From JAIVJZ01 sp036386515 (lineage in GTDB: Bacteria > Acidobacteriota > Blastocatellia > Pyrinomonadales > Pyrinomonadaceae): a DNA stretch of 64,000 bases. Both the position numbers and the translations under genes were made by a program. Under the pieces are notes generated by a model. It made no database searches. It worked only from the letters and a program-made list of their open reading frames with translations, and was not told where the DNA came from. Location: positions 68,990 to 132,989 of the forward strand of contig DASVVO010000084.1 of the NCBI GenBank assembly GCA_036386515.1, in the 5' to 3' direction. This document shows, piece by piece, positions 1 through 10,185 of this stretch (position 1 is the stretch's first letter; each line of letters opens with the position of its first letter).

Positions 1-1053
<1,053 letters not shown>

Positions 1054-1115
1054 CCCGCGCGCTTAATCTCTGATCGAAATCATCATTCATTGACTAAGGA
1101 GCAAATTTACATTTA

Positions 1116-2234
1116 ATGGACGCAGTAAAAACCATCGGCGTGTTGACGGGCGGCGGCGACGCGCCCGGCCTGAATCCGGCGATCAAGGGGCTGGTCTATC
1201 GCGCCTCGGAACACGGCATCAAAGTGGTCGGCCTCTACGACGGCTGGCGCAGCCTGCTCAACCCGGCGGGCGACACGCTCCCGCTCGACCGCAACGCCGT
1301 GCGGCGTTGGGATCGCGACGGTGGCACGAACCTCGGCTCGTCGCGCACGAATCCCTTCAAGACCCCGACTGCTTCGGGCGAGAGCGTTGACCGCTCGCGC
1401 GAGGTCGAAGAGAACATCAAGCGGCTCGGACTCGATGCCGTCGTCGCCTGCGGCGGCGAGGACACGCTCGGCGTCGCGGCCAAACTACACGAGCGCGGCG
1501 TGCGCGTCGTCGGCATCCCGAAAACGATCGACAAAGATTTGGCCGGGACGGACTACACGCTCGGCTTCGACACGGCGCTGCGTAACGTGACGGAAGTGAT
1601 CGAGCGTTCGCGCACGCCCGCCGGTTCGCACGGGTGGGTGCAGGTGATCGAAGTGATGGGACGCCACGCCGGGCATCTCGCGCTCTGGGCGGGCGTGGCG
1701 GGCGGCGCGGATTTGATCCTGATCCCCGAACACCCGTTTCGCTATGAGAAGATTTACCGACACCTGCAAGAGCGTCTCGGCGACACCTCGGCGCAACGAC
1801 GCGACCGCACGCAGCCGCGCTACTCCGTCATCGTCGTCGCCGAAGGCGCGCACCCGGCGAACGGCGAACTCGTCACGGTTGACGACCGGCACGACCCGTT
1901 CGGCCACGCGCGCCTCGGCGGCATCGGCGAAGTGCTCGCGCGGCGCATCATGGCCGAGACGCCTTACGATGCCCGCTCCGCCATGCTCGGCCACCCGCAG
2001 CGCGGCGGCGCGCCCTCGCCCATCGACCGCATGATGGGCATGATGTTCGGCGCGCGCGCCGCCGACGCTCTGGCCGACGGCGACCTCGGCATGATGGTTT
2101 CGGCGCGCGGCATCGCCCCCGCGTGCGAACTCTCGCTCATCGAGATCACCTCCGTCCTCGGCAAACTCAACATCGTGGACATCGAACGCCATTACGACAC
2201 CGAACGCTATCACCTGAAAAACATCGCCATGTGA
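1116..2234 (+). CDS. pfp: 6-phosphofructokinase, predicted pyrophosphate-dependent
   Basis: 372-residue phosphofructokinase of the PfkA fold, phosphorylating fructose 6-phosphate in glycolysis. The N-terminus carries the GVLTGGGDAPGLNPAI nucleotide-loop block. The two positions that decide the phosphoryl donor are Asp116 in GGEDTLG and Lys136 in PKTIDKD. They align with E. coli positions 104 and 124, where ATP enzymes have Gly and Gly and PPi enzymes have Asp and Lys. Both point to pyrophosphate as donor, which would make the step reversible. Glu115 replaces the more common Asp, as I recall from actinobacterial PPi enzymes. The ATG is preceded by AAGGAG at an unusually long distance (14 bases). 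The donor is inferred from two residues; the family is certain. Confidence 0.93.
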   Translation: MDAVKTIGVLTGGGDAPGLNPAIKGLVYRASEHGIKVVGLYDGWRSLLNPAGDTLPLDRNAVRRWDRDGGTNLGSSRTNPFKTPTASGESVDRSREVEENIKRLGLDAVVACGGEDTLGVAAKLHERGVRVVGIPKTIDKDLAGTDYTLGFDTALRNVTEVIERSRTPAGSHGWVQVIEVMGRHAGHLALWAGVAGGADLILIPEHPFRYEKIYRHLQERLGDTSAQRRDRTQPRYSVIVVAEGAHPANGELVTVDDRHDPFGHARLGGIGEVLARRIMAETPYDARSAMLGHPQRGGAPSPIDRMMGMMFGARAADALADGDLGMMVSARGIAPACELSLIEITSVLGKLNIVDIERHYDTERYHLKNIAM

Positions 2235-2314
2235 GGAAGCGGGTGAGACGGAAAAACCGGAGGGGCAGGCTGGATGTTTCAACTTTTGCGCCGCCCGTGG
2301 CGGCATCCGGCAGG

Positions 2315-2343
2315 GTGGCAAAAACCATCTCAATTGATACAAT
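2315..2343 (+). promoter_or_regulatory. Candidate sigma-70-type promoter for the SurA/DsbA fusion gene
   Basis: GTGGCA at 2315-2320, a 17-base spacer and TACAAT at 2338-2343 lie about 45 bases before the start codon at 2387. The -10 is good and the -35 matches four of six positions. Confidence 0.4.
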
Positions 2344-2386
2344 AGCGAGCCACACATCACCCATCACAGTTGCCTTTGGAGGAATA

Positions 2387-3967
2387 ATGAAGAAGTTTTT
2401 AGCTCTCGCACTGATCGCCGCGTCTGCCTCTTTCACGACCGATGCCCAGACGCGTCGCCCCACTTCGACCACGCCGTCCGCAACCAAAGCCGCGCCCGCG
2501 CAGCCCGCCACGCAACCGCAGTCTCAGCCGCGCGCGGCCGCACCGGCCGCCGGAGCCACCGCGACGACGGATTGCGCCTGTGAAGGCGAGCCGCTGCCCG
2601 AAGTCGTCGCCGTCGTGAACGGCGTGAGGATTACGAGGCAAGAAGTCGAATCACGCATCGAACCTCAGATCGCCGAGATGCGCCGGAGCGTCGTCGAGGC
2701 GCGGGCACGCGAACTCGATCTCCAGATCAACTCCCGGCTGCTCGATGCCGAAGCGAAGAAGCGCGGCAAAACGACGGCCAAGCTGTTGGAAGATGAGATC
2801 GTCTCCAAGGTGACGGAGCCGACCGAGGCCGAGGCGCAAAAGTTCTACGACGAAAACAAGGCCAGGATCGGCCGCGACTTCAGCGCGGTCAAAACCGACC
2901 TCATCTCCTACCTGCGCGACCAGCGACAGCGCGAGATGGCGAAACAGTTTGCCGACCGCCTGCGCACCGCCTCCGCCGTCAAGGTCAACGTGGCGAACGT
3001 GACGCCGCCCGCCAATCCGGCCGAACGCGCGCGCGTCCTGGCCGTCGTCAACGGCGAGTCGCTCACCTCCGCCCACGTCGAAGACTCGCTCAAGCCGTTG
3101 ATCTATAGCGTGCAGCAGCGCATCTATCAATTGCGCAAGACGGAGGTTGACCTACGCATCAACGACGTGCTGCTCGAACAGGAAGCCCAGAAGCGCAAGG
3201 TCACGACGAAGGCTCTGCTCGACGGCGAAGTTCAAGTCAAAACGCGAGCCGTGACCGACGCCGAAGCGCAAAAGTTCTACAATGAAAACAAGGAACGGAT
3301 CAACGGCGAGTTTGCGCAAGTCAAGCCTCAACTCGTGCAATACCTGCAAGAAACCCAACTGCGAGACTTGCAAGCGGCTTTCGCCGAGCAGTTGCGCCGG
3401 GCGGCGACGCTGCAAGTTAATTTAGTTGCGCCCGAAGCGCCCGTGATGCAAATCGCGCTCGACGACCAGCCGGTGAAGGGCAACCCCGCCGCGCCCGTCA
3501 CGCTCGTTGAATTCACGGATTTCCAGTGTCCCAGTTGCGCCGGGGCGCATCCCGTGCTGGATCGACTCGTGGCGGAATACGGCAACCGCCTGCGCCTGGT
3601 CGTCCGCGATTTCCCTTTGGAGCAACACGAGTTCGCGGCGAAGGCGGCGGAGGCGGCCGAGGCGGCGCGCGCGCAGGGGAAGTATTGGGAATACGCGGCA
3701 GTGTTGTTCGCGAATCAGAAGGCTCTGAGCGTGGACAAGTTGAAAGAGTATGCGACGCAGGTCGGCCTCGACCGGCAGAAGTTCGACGCCGCGCTCGATT
3801 CGGGTCAGATGGCCGACAAGGTTCAGCGCGATATGATGGACGGAGTCCGGATCGGCGTCAACAGCACCCCGTTTTTCTTCGTCAACGGGCGCGCCACCAA
3901 CGAGCGCAGCTACGAAGGTCTCAAAGCCGCCATTGAGAAAGCTCTCGGCGAGAAGGCCAAGCCCTAA
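2387..3967 (+). CDS. Exported SurA-N-like repeat and DsbA-like thioredoxin fusion protein
   Basis: 526 residues. The start at 2387 is chosen because GGAGGA precedes it and a signal peptide (MKKFLALALIAASA) follows; the longer open frame upstream has neither. After a Pro/Ala/Gln-rich linker (about residues 20-60) come two homologous helical units, roughly 65-200 and 210-345. Each begins VVNG, resembles the SurA/PpiC N-terminal chaperone region and ends in a repeated EAQKFYxENK element. The C-terminal third (about 350-526) is a DsbA-type thioredoxin fold with active site CPSC (Cys381, Cys384) in FTDFQCPSC and a cis-Pro region STPFFFVNG. The likely role is oxidative folding or chaperoning of envelope proteins. 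No catalytic parvulin domain is seen. It is monocistronic between a promoter and a terminator hairpin. Confidence 0.88.
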   Translation: MKKFLALALIAASASFTTDAQTRRPTSTTPSATKAAPAQPATQPQSQPRAAAPAAGATATTDCACEGEPLPEVVAVVNGVRITRQEVESRIEPQIAEMRRSVVEARARELDLQINSRLLDAEAKKRGKTTAKLLEDEIVSKVTEPTEAEAQKFYDENKARIGRDFSAVKTDLISYLRDQRQREMAKQFADRLRTASAVKVNVANVTPPANPAERARVLAVVNGESLTSAHVEDSLKPLIYSVQQRIYQLRKTEVDLRINDVLLEQEAQKRKVTTKALLDGEVQVKTRAVTDAEAQKFYNENKERINGEFAQVKPQLVQYLQETQLRDLQAAFAEQLRRAATLQVNLVAPEAPVMQIALDDQPVKGNPAAPVTLVEFTDFQCPSCAGAHPVLDRLVAEYGNRLRLVVRDFPLEQHEFAAKAAEAAEAARAQGKYWEYAAVLFANQKALSVDKLKEYATQVGLDRQKFDAALDSGQMADKVQRDMMDGVRIGVNSTPFFFVNGRATNERSYEGLKAAIEKALGEKAKP

Positions 3968-3997
3968 GCGGTTCCTTCAACGATCAAGCACGAGGGG

Positions 3998-4029
3998 AGA
4001 GGCGGCCGGTTGCATGACCGGCCGCCTCT
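3998..4029. terminator. GC-rich hairpin between convergent genes
   Basis: A perfect 13-bp stem (AGAGGCGGCCGGT at 3998-4010 with its complement at 4017-4029) and a 6-base loop TGCATG lie between two convergent genes. T-tracts on either side are weak. It probably serves as a bidirectional terminator. Confidence 0.55.
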
Positions 4030-4072
4030 TCGCTTGTCACCGGAAGAAAACATGTCGGCGTCCGACTCGATC

Positions 4073-5515
4073 CTACTCCGGCGCGCTTTCCACAAACTTC
4101 AACATCTCCTGATGCAACGCGCGCCGTTCGAGAAAGAGCCGCAGCACCCGCCGCCGGTTGTTGACGAGCACAAGGCCGCCCTTGAACCAGCCGCGCAGGT
4201 CGTACAACATCTCCAGTGAACGCATCGCCGCGTAGCCGCACACGACGGAAAAGGGTAAGGCCAGCAACGCGGCGCGCCACCCCCAACGTAAATAACAGAG
4301 CGCGCCGACGACGAGCCACGTCAGCGGCATGAGCGCCATGGCGGCCAGTATCTTCACGGTCGGCGCGATCTCGTCCACGCCGTGCCGCCGGTAGAAGCGC
4401 GACAGCAGATCGCAGACGACGAAGGCGGGCAGGTGCAGGAGCGCGCCCGGAAGCGAGAGGGGCAGGAGCAGCACAACGAGCGCGGCGCGCAGCAGGAAGT
4501 GGCGAAAGACGTTCCAACGCGTGTGCGTCAGGAGCGACAAATTTTCGGCGTTCAGCCCGAGCGCGCCGAGTTCCGCTTCGTGTTGCAAAATTCTGCGCCG
4601 CAGCGTGTCCTGGCTCTCTCCCGTTTCGCCCGCCGCAGCAGCAGCCGGGGGCGACAATTTCTCCGCGATGCGCCGACGCAGGTCAAACTCCGCCGCGAGG
4701 GTTTGGCGCAGGCTGAGGCTCTCGTAAAGCGACGAAAAGAGTTCCTGCGCTTTCGTCACCACTCCCAACTCTTCGTCGTCTTCGACGTTCAAAGTAACTT
4801 CGAGCAGAGCCTCTTCGATGCGCGCGGATAGCTCTCTGACGGCTTCGCGCGGCGGTTCGCCCTGCGCGTCCAAACGAACGGCGCGCGCTTCAATCGCCGC
4901 GCCGAAACTGATCAGGGCTTCGCTGCGAAAGGAGGTCTTCGACGTGTAGTAAAGCCCGACGGGGACGATCTTCAACGCGCCGCTCAGGTCTCGCGCGCCG
5001 TCGTCCATCGCGGGCTGTGCGACGGACAGCGCGCCGAGGGCGATGCGCGCCGCGCCGGTCTTGACGGGCAGCAGCCGCGTCGCGTTGTGCGAGACGCCTT
5101 CGGGGAACAGCGCGATGCAGCGGTTTTGCCTGAGCAGCGCGTGGCATCGTTCGAACGTGAGCCTGTTTTTCGCGCCGTCTTCCTCCGGGTCAACGCGGCG
5201 GTAGAGCGGCAGGGTCTCGACCGCGTTGATGAGAAACTTGATGACGGGAATGCGAAAGAGCGTGGACTTGGCGAGAAAGGAGATGCGACGCGGGAGGGCG
5301 CAGAAGATGAGCGCGGGATCGATCAGCCCGTTCGGGTGATTGGAGACGAAGATGAGAGGTTCATCGGGCGGCACGTGGCGCGCGCCGCCGATCTCGATGC
5401 GCCGGAAGAAGAGACGAAGCGCGATGCTCAGGATGAGGTGGACGATCCGACGCGTCCAACTTCCTTTTTGCCGCAACGCCATGTCGCGAAAACGGAGTAC
5501 GTAAGCGTCGCGCAT
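4073..5515 (-). CDS. PlsC-like phospholipid/glycerol acyltransferase with C-terminal membrane domain
   Basis: 480 residues. The N-terminal 200 residues are an LPLAT acyltransferase domain. Block I is SNHPNGLIDP (His60, Asp66, the HX5D spacing seen in a PlsC-like subgroup), and block III is FPEGVSH. It would transfer an acyl chain to a lysophosphatidate-like acceptor at the inner face of the membrane. The region from about 330 onward adds hydrophobic segments (ALVVLLLPLSLPGALL, MALMPLTWLVVGALC, ALLALPFSVVCGYAAM), unlike the roughly 240-residue PlsC, so this is a longer family whose substrate cannot be told from sequence. It is the last gene on its strand before the convergent SurA/DsbA gene. 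Confidence 0.85.
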   Translation of the reverse strand: MRDAYVLRFRDMALRQKGSWTRRIVHLILSIALRLFFRRIEIGGARHVPPDEPLIFVSNHPNGLIDPALIFCALPRRISFLAKSTLFRIPVIKFLINAVETLPLYRRVDPEEDGAKNRLTFERCHALLRQNRCIALFPEGVSHNATRLLPVKTGAARIALGALSVAQPAMDDGARDLSGALKIVPVGLYYTSKTSFRSEALISFGAAIEARAVRLDAQGEPPREAVRELSARIEEALLEVTLNVEDDEELGVVTKAQELFSSLYESLSLRQTLAAEFDLRRRIAEKLSPPAAAAAGETGESQDTLRRRILQHEAELGALGLNAENLSLLTHTRWNVFRHFLLRAALVVLLLPLSLPGALLHLPAFVVCDLLSRFYRRHGVDEIAPTVKILAAMALMPLTWLVVGALCYLRWGWRAALLALPFSVVCGYAAMRSLEMLYDLRGWFKGGLVLVNNRRRVLRLFLERRALHQEMLKFVESAPE

Positions 5516-5933
5516 GAATCGGATTATAGTCTGAATAAGAGGCGGCGGTAAGCTTGCGCGCGTCTGCCGGGCGCGAGCCGGTTCGCGGCAGCCGCTCTAA
5601 CATATGTGCGGCCTCGACAAAAGCGAACGCCCGTAGAAGATGTCCTCACAGCATCTTCTACGGGCTTGTTCAATCTCCCGGTGCGCCGGGCGGCGCAGGT
5701 TCGGAAGCTGTTGTTCGCTTTGTGACCGTTGACGGTCGCGGCGAGTGGTGTCCTCACTACACCCCACGCCTTTTATTGAGCAGAGGCTATCACCAAACGG
5801 CACACGCGTCAATAAAATCTGCAAAAATAAATGCCCCTGCCGGAGGCCGCCGCTCCCGACTTCAAGGCGACCTCCCGCCGAAGAAACAGGCGCGCCGGAA
5901 GCATCGCGCATCTCCCCCGCGCGGGAGTGAAAC
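5516..5933. other. 418-base intergenic region
   Basis: No convincing gene: the open frames here have no recognisable domain or start signal. It holds a 14-bp hairpin (listed separately) and an AT-richer stretch near 5800-5840 downstream of the aminotransferase-like gene. Nothing else is supported. Confidence 0.6.
5629..5665 (-). terminator. Perfect 14-bp hairpin downstream of the class V aminotransferase-like gene
   Basis: GCCCGTAGAAGATG at 5629-5642 pairs exactly with 5652-5665 across a 9-base loop. Read on the minus strand it is followed by GTTCGCTTTTG, a weak T-run, which suits transcription arriving from the gene that ends at 5934. Distance from that stop codon is about 270 bases. Confidence 0.5.
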
Positions 5934-7211
5934 TCATGCTCCGTAGGCGATCCCGGCGACGCCGCCGATGAGCCTTTCGACTTCTTCCGCCGTCGTGTAG
6001 CAAGCGCATCCGGCGCGCACCAAGCCTTCGTCGCCGAGTGCGAGTCGTTCGATCACCGTGGCCGCGTAAAAGTCTCCGTGCGACAAAAAGAGTCCGCGCG
6101 CGGCCAACTCCCGCGCGACGACGCTCGATGCAACGCCTGCGACGGTGAACGAGACGGTCGGTGTCCGGGGCGCGTCAGGCGGCAGGCCGTAAACGCGCAC
6201 GCCTTCGATCTCTTGCAACCCTTGCCATAGTCGCCGCGTCAAGGCCGCGCCACGCGTGTGCAGCGCGGCGAACGACGCGCGCAGACGCTCGCGGCGCGTG
6301 TCATTCGCCGCGACCGATGGGGCGAGCGAGGCGAAGAAATCCACGGCGGCGGCTGCCCCGGCGATGCCCTCGTGGTTGAGCGTCCCGGTCTCGGCGCGTT
6401 CGGGCGCGGTGTCGGGCGCGGGCGAGAGCTTGGGAAAATCGAGCGAGTCCAACAACGCTTGCCTGCCGTAGAGCACGCCGACATGCGTGCCGCAAAACTT
6501 GTAGGCCGAACAGGCGAGAAAATCGCAATCCAGTGCGCGCACGTCAACCAGGTTGTGCGGCGCGTAGTGAACGGCGTCAACGAAGCATAACGCTCCGACG
6601 CGGTGCGCCGCTTCCGCCGCGCGACGCACGTCCGTGATCGTGCCGAGCGCGTTCGAGGCCGCGCCCACGGCGACCAACTTCGTGCGCTCGTTGAGAAGGC
6701 TCTCGAAATCTTCCCAATCGAGCGCGCCCGTCTCCGGCAGCATCTTCGCCGTACGCACGACCGCGCCGCGTTCGCGCGCGAGCGCGTGCCACGGGGCGAT
6801 GTTGGCATGGTGGTCGAGTTCGGTCACGATGATCTCGTCGCCCGCGTCGAAGCGGCGGCTGAGGGCGCGCGAGAGATGGAAGGCGAGCGTCGTCATGTTC
6901 GCGCCGAAGACGATCTCGGTCGGCGCGGCGTGCAAAAAATCGGCGAGGGTTTCGCGCGCGGCTTCGAGGATGGCATCAGTCTCCGCGCTCGCCGGGTATG
7001 CCCAGTGCGTGTTGGCATTGTGGTGATAGAGATAATCCGTAATGGCTGCGATGACGGCGCGCGGAACCTGCGTGCCGCCAGGGCCATCGAAATAGGCGAC
7101 CGGGTGGCCGCCGTGTTGTCGTTCGAGGGCGGGGAAGTGCGCTCTGATCTCTTCGACGGGCGGCGCATCGTCGTCGGCCTGCGGGTGCCGCCGTAAAGTT
7201 GCTTCTTTCAT
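5934..7211 (-). CDS. Cysteine desulfurase-like PLP enzyme (class V aminotransferase fold, VC1184-type)
   Basis: 425 residues of the SufS/class V aminotransferase fold. FDGPGGTQVP (41-50), the HHAN-type block around 134-138, Asp212 in FVDAVHYAPH and the PLP lysine Lys238 in CSAYKFCGTH are in place. At the position where true cysteine desulfurases carry the catalytic Cys, this protein reads LSHGDFYAATVIERL, with no Cys. This is the pattern I associate with the VC1184-like subgroup. It should therefore bind PLP but probably does not work as a SufS desulfurase; its substrate is unknown. The small gene at 7248-7499 lies 36 bases upstream and may be co-transcribed. No suf or isc genes are near. Confidence 0.85.
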   Translation of the reverse strand: MKEATLRRHPQADDDAPPVEEIRAHFPALERQHGGHPVAYFDGPGGTQVPRAVIAAITDYLYHHNANTHWAYPASAETDAILEAARETLADFLHAAPTEIVFGANMTTLAFHLSRALSRRFDAGDEIIVTELDHHANIAPWHALARERGAVVRTAKMLPETGALDWEDFESLLNERTKLVAVGAASNALGTITDVRRAAEAAHRVGALCFVDAVHYAPHNLVDVRALDCDFLACSAYKFCGTHVGVLYGRQALLDSLDFPKLSPAPDTAPERAETGTLNHEGIAGAAAAVDFFASLAPSVAANDTRRERLRASFAALHTRGAALTRRLWQGLQEIEGVRVYGLPPDAPRTPTVSFTVAGVASSVVARELAARGLFLSHGDFYAATVIERLALGDEGLVRAGCACYTTAEEVERLIGGVAGIAYGA

Positions 7212-7247
7212 CGGGATGGTCAGGGAAAGTTTCGGGCGTGGATAAGA

Positions 7248-7499
7248 TCAAATACTCGCCGCGCTGAAGTGCTCGGCGATGCCGCGGCGGATCGCCTCTT
7301 TGATCTCTTCATCCGTGGAACCGGGGGCGGCTTCGAGCGTTACGCGAAACGGTTCCTGTTGCTGCATCACGTCGAGCAGGTCAATCGACCACGTGTGCTC
7401 GGAGCCATCGGCCGCCGCGACCGAGATCAGTTCGCAATCATTCCGCCGCGATTCGGCCAACGCCTGCCTCGCCAGTTCTTCCAATCGCTCCACGCGCAT
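7248..7499 (-). CDS. Small hypothetical protein (83 aa)
   Basis: The ATG at 7499 is chosen because GGAGAG lies 8 bases before it; a longer frame upstream has no ribosome site. The protein begins MRVERLEELARQALAESR, is mainly helical at both ends and has a central hydrophilic beta-like segment (DGSEHTWSIDLLDV). There is no signal peptide, membrane segment or known motif. It lies 36 bases upstream of the PLP enzyme on the same strand, so the two may form an operon. Function unknown. Confidence 0.6.
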   Translation of the reverse strand: MRVERLEELARQALAESRRNDCELISVAAADGSEHTWSIDLLDVMQQQEPFRVTLEAAPGSTDEEIKEAIRRGIAEHFSAASI

Positions 7500-7605
7500 G
7501 GTGTCGTCTCTCCAAAGGTTTCGGGTTAGGGTAGCGAACAAGTCCGCCGCCCGTGCGGTTGCAACGGCGAACGGGCGGGGAGCGAATCTCCGCCCGCCGA
7601 GTTTG

Positions 7606-8868
7606 TTATTTTTTCTGCCTCACGTCGTAGGCGTAGATCGTGTCTTGATCGCGCAGGTAGAGGCGGCCGCCCGCGATGATCGGGTGCGTCCAGGTGGGCA
7701 GCGAATCCTGCGCGATGCGGAAGCGTCCCTTTTCGCGGTAGGCTTCGGGCGTCGCCTCGACGAGGCCGACCACGCCGTTCTCGCTCAGGCAATAGAGGTG
7801 CCCGTCGGCGTAAACGAGCGAGCCTTTGCCGACGCTGCGGTCTTTCCAGGCCACCTGCCCGTTATCGAAACGCATGGCCGTCAGGATGCCGCTGGAGAAG
7901 CCGTAGAGGTGGTCGCCGACGAGGATGGAACTGCTGTGATGGTTGCGCATGTCCTTCGTGAAATAGACTTCCTGCGCCGTCAGCGCGCCGCGCTCGCCCG
8001 CCTTGATCTCGACGAGTCCGGCGCCCGTGCCGTAGTCGGAAGAGATAAAGACGCGGTTGCCGCGCGCAACGGGCGTCGCGGCGTTGGCCGTCCGGTTCGC
8101 GGCGCGCGAGTATTCCCAGAGCAGTTTGCCGTCGCTCAAGGCCAAGCCGACGGCGCGGCGCGAGGTGAAGAAGACGACTTGCGGCATGCCGCCCGCCTCC
8201 ATCGTGATGGCCGACGAATAACCGGCCTCGTCGCTTTGGCTTTTCCAGATGAGCGAGCCGTCGCGCTTGTTGAGCGCGACAATGGAGGCGTTTTCGCCGC
8301 CCGCGTTGACCAGCAACTTGTCGCCGACGATGAGCGGCGATTCGCTGATGCCCCAGGTGATGTTCGAGCCGCCGAACTTCGACAGCACGTTCATCGTCCA
8401 GATGCTTCGACCCGTGCGCGTCTCAAGGCACGACAGGTCGCCGTTGCCGCCGAGGGCGTAGAGCCGTTCGCCTTCGACCGTGGGCGTGCCGCGCGGGCCG
8501 TCACCGCGGTCGTTGCGAAAGGCCGCGCCGTGCGGCTTCGCCCAGAGTTCCTTGCCCGTCGCCACGTCGAACGCGACGATAAACTCGCGGTCGCCGCGTA
8601 GTCCGAGCGTGTAGAGTCGATTGTCGGCGACGGCGAGCGAAGAGTAGCCGCGCCCCGCGCCGGTCGCCTTCCAGATGAGCGGCGGGCCTTCGGCAGGCCA
8701 CTGCTTGAGCAACCCCGTCTCTCTTGAGATGCCGTCTCGATTCGGGCCGCGCCACTGAGGCCAGTTGCCGCCCAACCCGGCGGCGGCGGTCTGCCCCGCC
8801 GCTTCGACGCACAAGCACAATGCCAATAACAAACAACCCGACATGACCTTGAAGTTCAAACTCTTCAT
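7606..8868 (-). CDS. Exported PQQ-type beta-propeller repeat protein (BamB-like)
   Basis: 420 residues with a signal peptide (MKSLNFKVMSGCLLLALCLC, possible lipobox-like Cys) and AAGGAG 8 bases before the ATG. The mature part starts NWPQWRGPNRDG, typical of secreted PQQ-like beta-propellers. Repeated blades follow with DVATGKELW, ALNKRDGSLIWKS, ALSDGKLLWEY and FDNGQVAWKD. Such proteins are non-catalytic propellers in the periplasm or envelope, often called outer membrane assembly BamB-like by annotation pipelines. No PQQ-enzyme catalytic residues or partner dehydrogenase are near, so a structural or binding role is more likely. Confidence 0.85.
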   Translation of the reverse strand: MKSLNFKVMSGCLLLALCLCVEAAGQTAAAGLGGNWPQWRGPNRDGISRETGLLKQWPAEGPPLIWKATGAGRGYSSLAVADNRLYTLGLRGDREFIVAFDVATGKELWAKPHGAAFRNDRGDGPRGTPTVEGERLYALGGNGDLSCLETRTGRSIWTMNVLSKFGGSNITWGISESPLIVGDKLLVNAGGENASIVALNKRDGSLIWKSQSDEAGYSSAITMEAGGMPQVVFFTSRRAVGLALSDGKLLWEYSRAANRTANAATPVARGNRVFISSDYGTGAGLVEIKAGERGALTAQEVYFTKDMRNHHSSSILVGDHLYGFSSGILTAMRFDNGQVAWKDRSVGKGSLVYADGHLYCLSENGVVGLVEATPEAYREKGRFRIAQDSLPTWTHPIIAGGRLYLRDQDTIYAYDVRQKK

Positions 8869-9030
8869 GGGGAACGCTCCTTACTTAAAACCCGACTTTC
8901 AGGATGCCCGATTATAGCAACACCGGAGGCGGCCGCCCCTAAAAAACTTTCCCGCACCGGGCACATAGTTTCGGACTCGAATATCCATTTCCCACGCGCT
9001 CCCTCGCGGCCGCGTTCAACTCTCGCCGAT

Positions 9031-10185
9031 CTACCGTTTGCGGCTGACGCCGAGAAAAGGCGCGTGCGTGTAGGCGACGGAGAAGTCGCCGCCCAACTTG
9101 AAGTGTCGTTTGATCGTGACGGCCGGGTCGAAGAACCATTCGCCGCGCGCGCCACCCCTGTCACCCCTGTCAAACCAGCCCCACGGCGGCCGCGCCGCAT
9201 TGGGCGCGCCCTTGTTGCCGCGAAAGGTCGCGCCCAGTGCGCCGAGGTTCACCATCTCGCGCCGCGCCGGTGTGTGAGCCGCGCTGAAGGAACGCGCGCC
9301 GTAGTGGTAGGTGGTGCCGAAGGTTTGATTGACGCCGCCGCGCGCTCGCGGCCAGAGCGTCGTGGCAATAGGGAGCAGCGCGTAGCCGATTTCGGCCGAA
9401 GAAGACTTGTCGGGGTCGCCCGCACTACCGGCGAATTTATAAGTCAGTAACCCGTTAGACGACTTCTGTTTCTCGGTGCCGTCGAACGCAAGAACGCCGT
9501 GCCCCTTAGCCTCTACGTACAACTCCGGCCGCCCCGCATCTAACCTGACCACATCGAACTCGCTTCTGTGGCCGCCTTCGGTTCCAGGCAGGTATTGCAA
9601 GAAGCGGTCGTGAGCCAGCGTCTCCACGAACACGACGCGCGCCGCGCGCAACTCAGCCCCGGCCTTCGCCGCCACGACGAGACAGCCCTCCATATCATTT
9701 TCGTGAGCCAGCACCGCCTCGCCCGATAGTCCGGTCGGATCGTAGCGACCGCCATGCCGCACGCCCTCGCGTATGATCTCGCTGAGGATGCGCCCGCCCG
9801 TCCCGCTGCCCTTGTAATCGCGCGGGTGGAAGACGGCGTAATGGATGAAGAAGTGGGTCGGCGTTTCGCTGACGGCGTAGTAGACGTAAGCCCGCAGAGG
9901 GTAGCGCGTGTCGCCGGCGTTGTCCCAATTGTTGTCGCCGCGCCAGTCGCCGTCGAAGTCGAAATTGGTGATGTAGTCGTGCCGCCGTTGGTCGCCGAGC
10001 GACTGGTGAAAGACGGGCGCGAACTGCGACGCTATTTCGTGATCCCTGGCGGCGTTGGCGAGTTGAGCGTTGCCGCCGGGGCGGGTGGGCGGCTTTTTTT
10101 GTGCGACGACGGTGGCGGGCGGCCAGTTGAGTTGAAGGAAAAGGCAGGCGAGGAAAGCGAAGGGTAAATTTTTGAGAAGTTTCAA
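9031..10185 (-). CDS. Secreted protein of unknown function, Vps62-like
   Basis: 384 residues with a signal peptide (KNLPFAFLACLFLQL, cleavage near VVAQ). The region about 50-140 has FAPVFHQ, TNFDFDGDWRGDNNW, a YVYYAVSETPTHFFIHYAVFHPRDY stretch and later HENDMEG. This set of aromatic, Asp and His motifs reminds me of bacterial relatives of the Vps62/DUF946 fold, but the match is from memory. The C-terminus ends in a run of Gly, Arg and aromatic residues. It is probably a stand-alone gene with its own promoter at 10297-10325. No enzymatic motif is recognised. Confidence 0.7.
   Translation of the reverse strand: MKLLKNLPFAFLACLFLQLNWPPATVVAQKKPPTRPGGNAQLANAARDHEIASQFAPVFHQSLGDQRRHDYITNFDFDGDWRGDNNWDNAGDTRYPLRAYVYYAVSETPTHFFIHYAVFHPRDYKGSGTGGRILSEIIREGVRHGGRYDPTGLSGEAVLAHENDMEGCLVVAAKAGAELRAARVVFVETLAHDRFLQYLPGTEGGHRSEFDVVRLDAGRPELYVEAKGHGVLAFDGTEKQKSSNGLLTYKFAGSAGDPDKSSSAEIGYALLPIATTLWPRARGGVNQTFGTTYHYGARSFSAAHTPARREMVNLGALGATFRGNKGAPNAARPPWGWFDRGDRGGARGEWFFDPAVTIKRHFKLGGDFSVAYTHAPFLGVSRKR

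Noticed and set aside
5554..5946. 130-codon plus-strand open frame in the intergenic region
   Set aside because: The translated sequence is Arg/Ser/Pro-rich without any motif and overlaps the hairpin.
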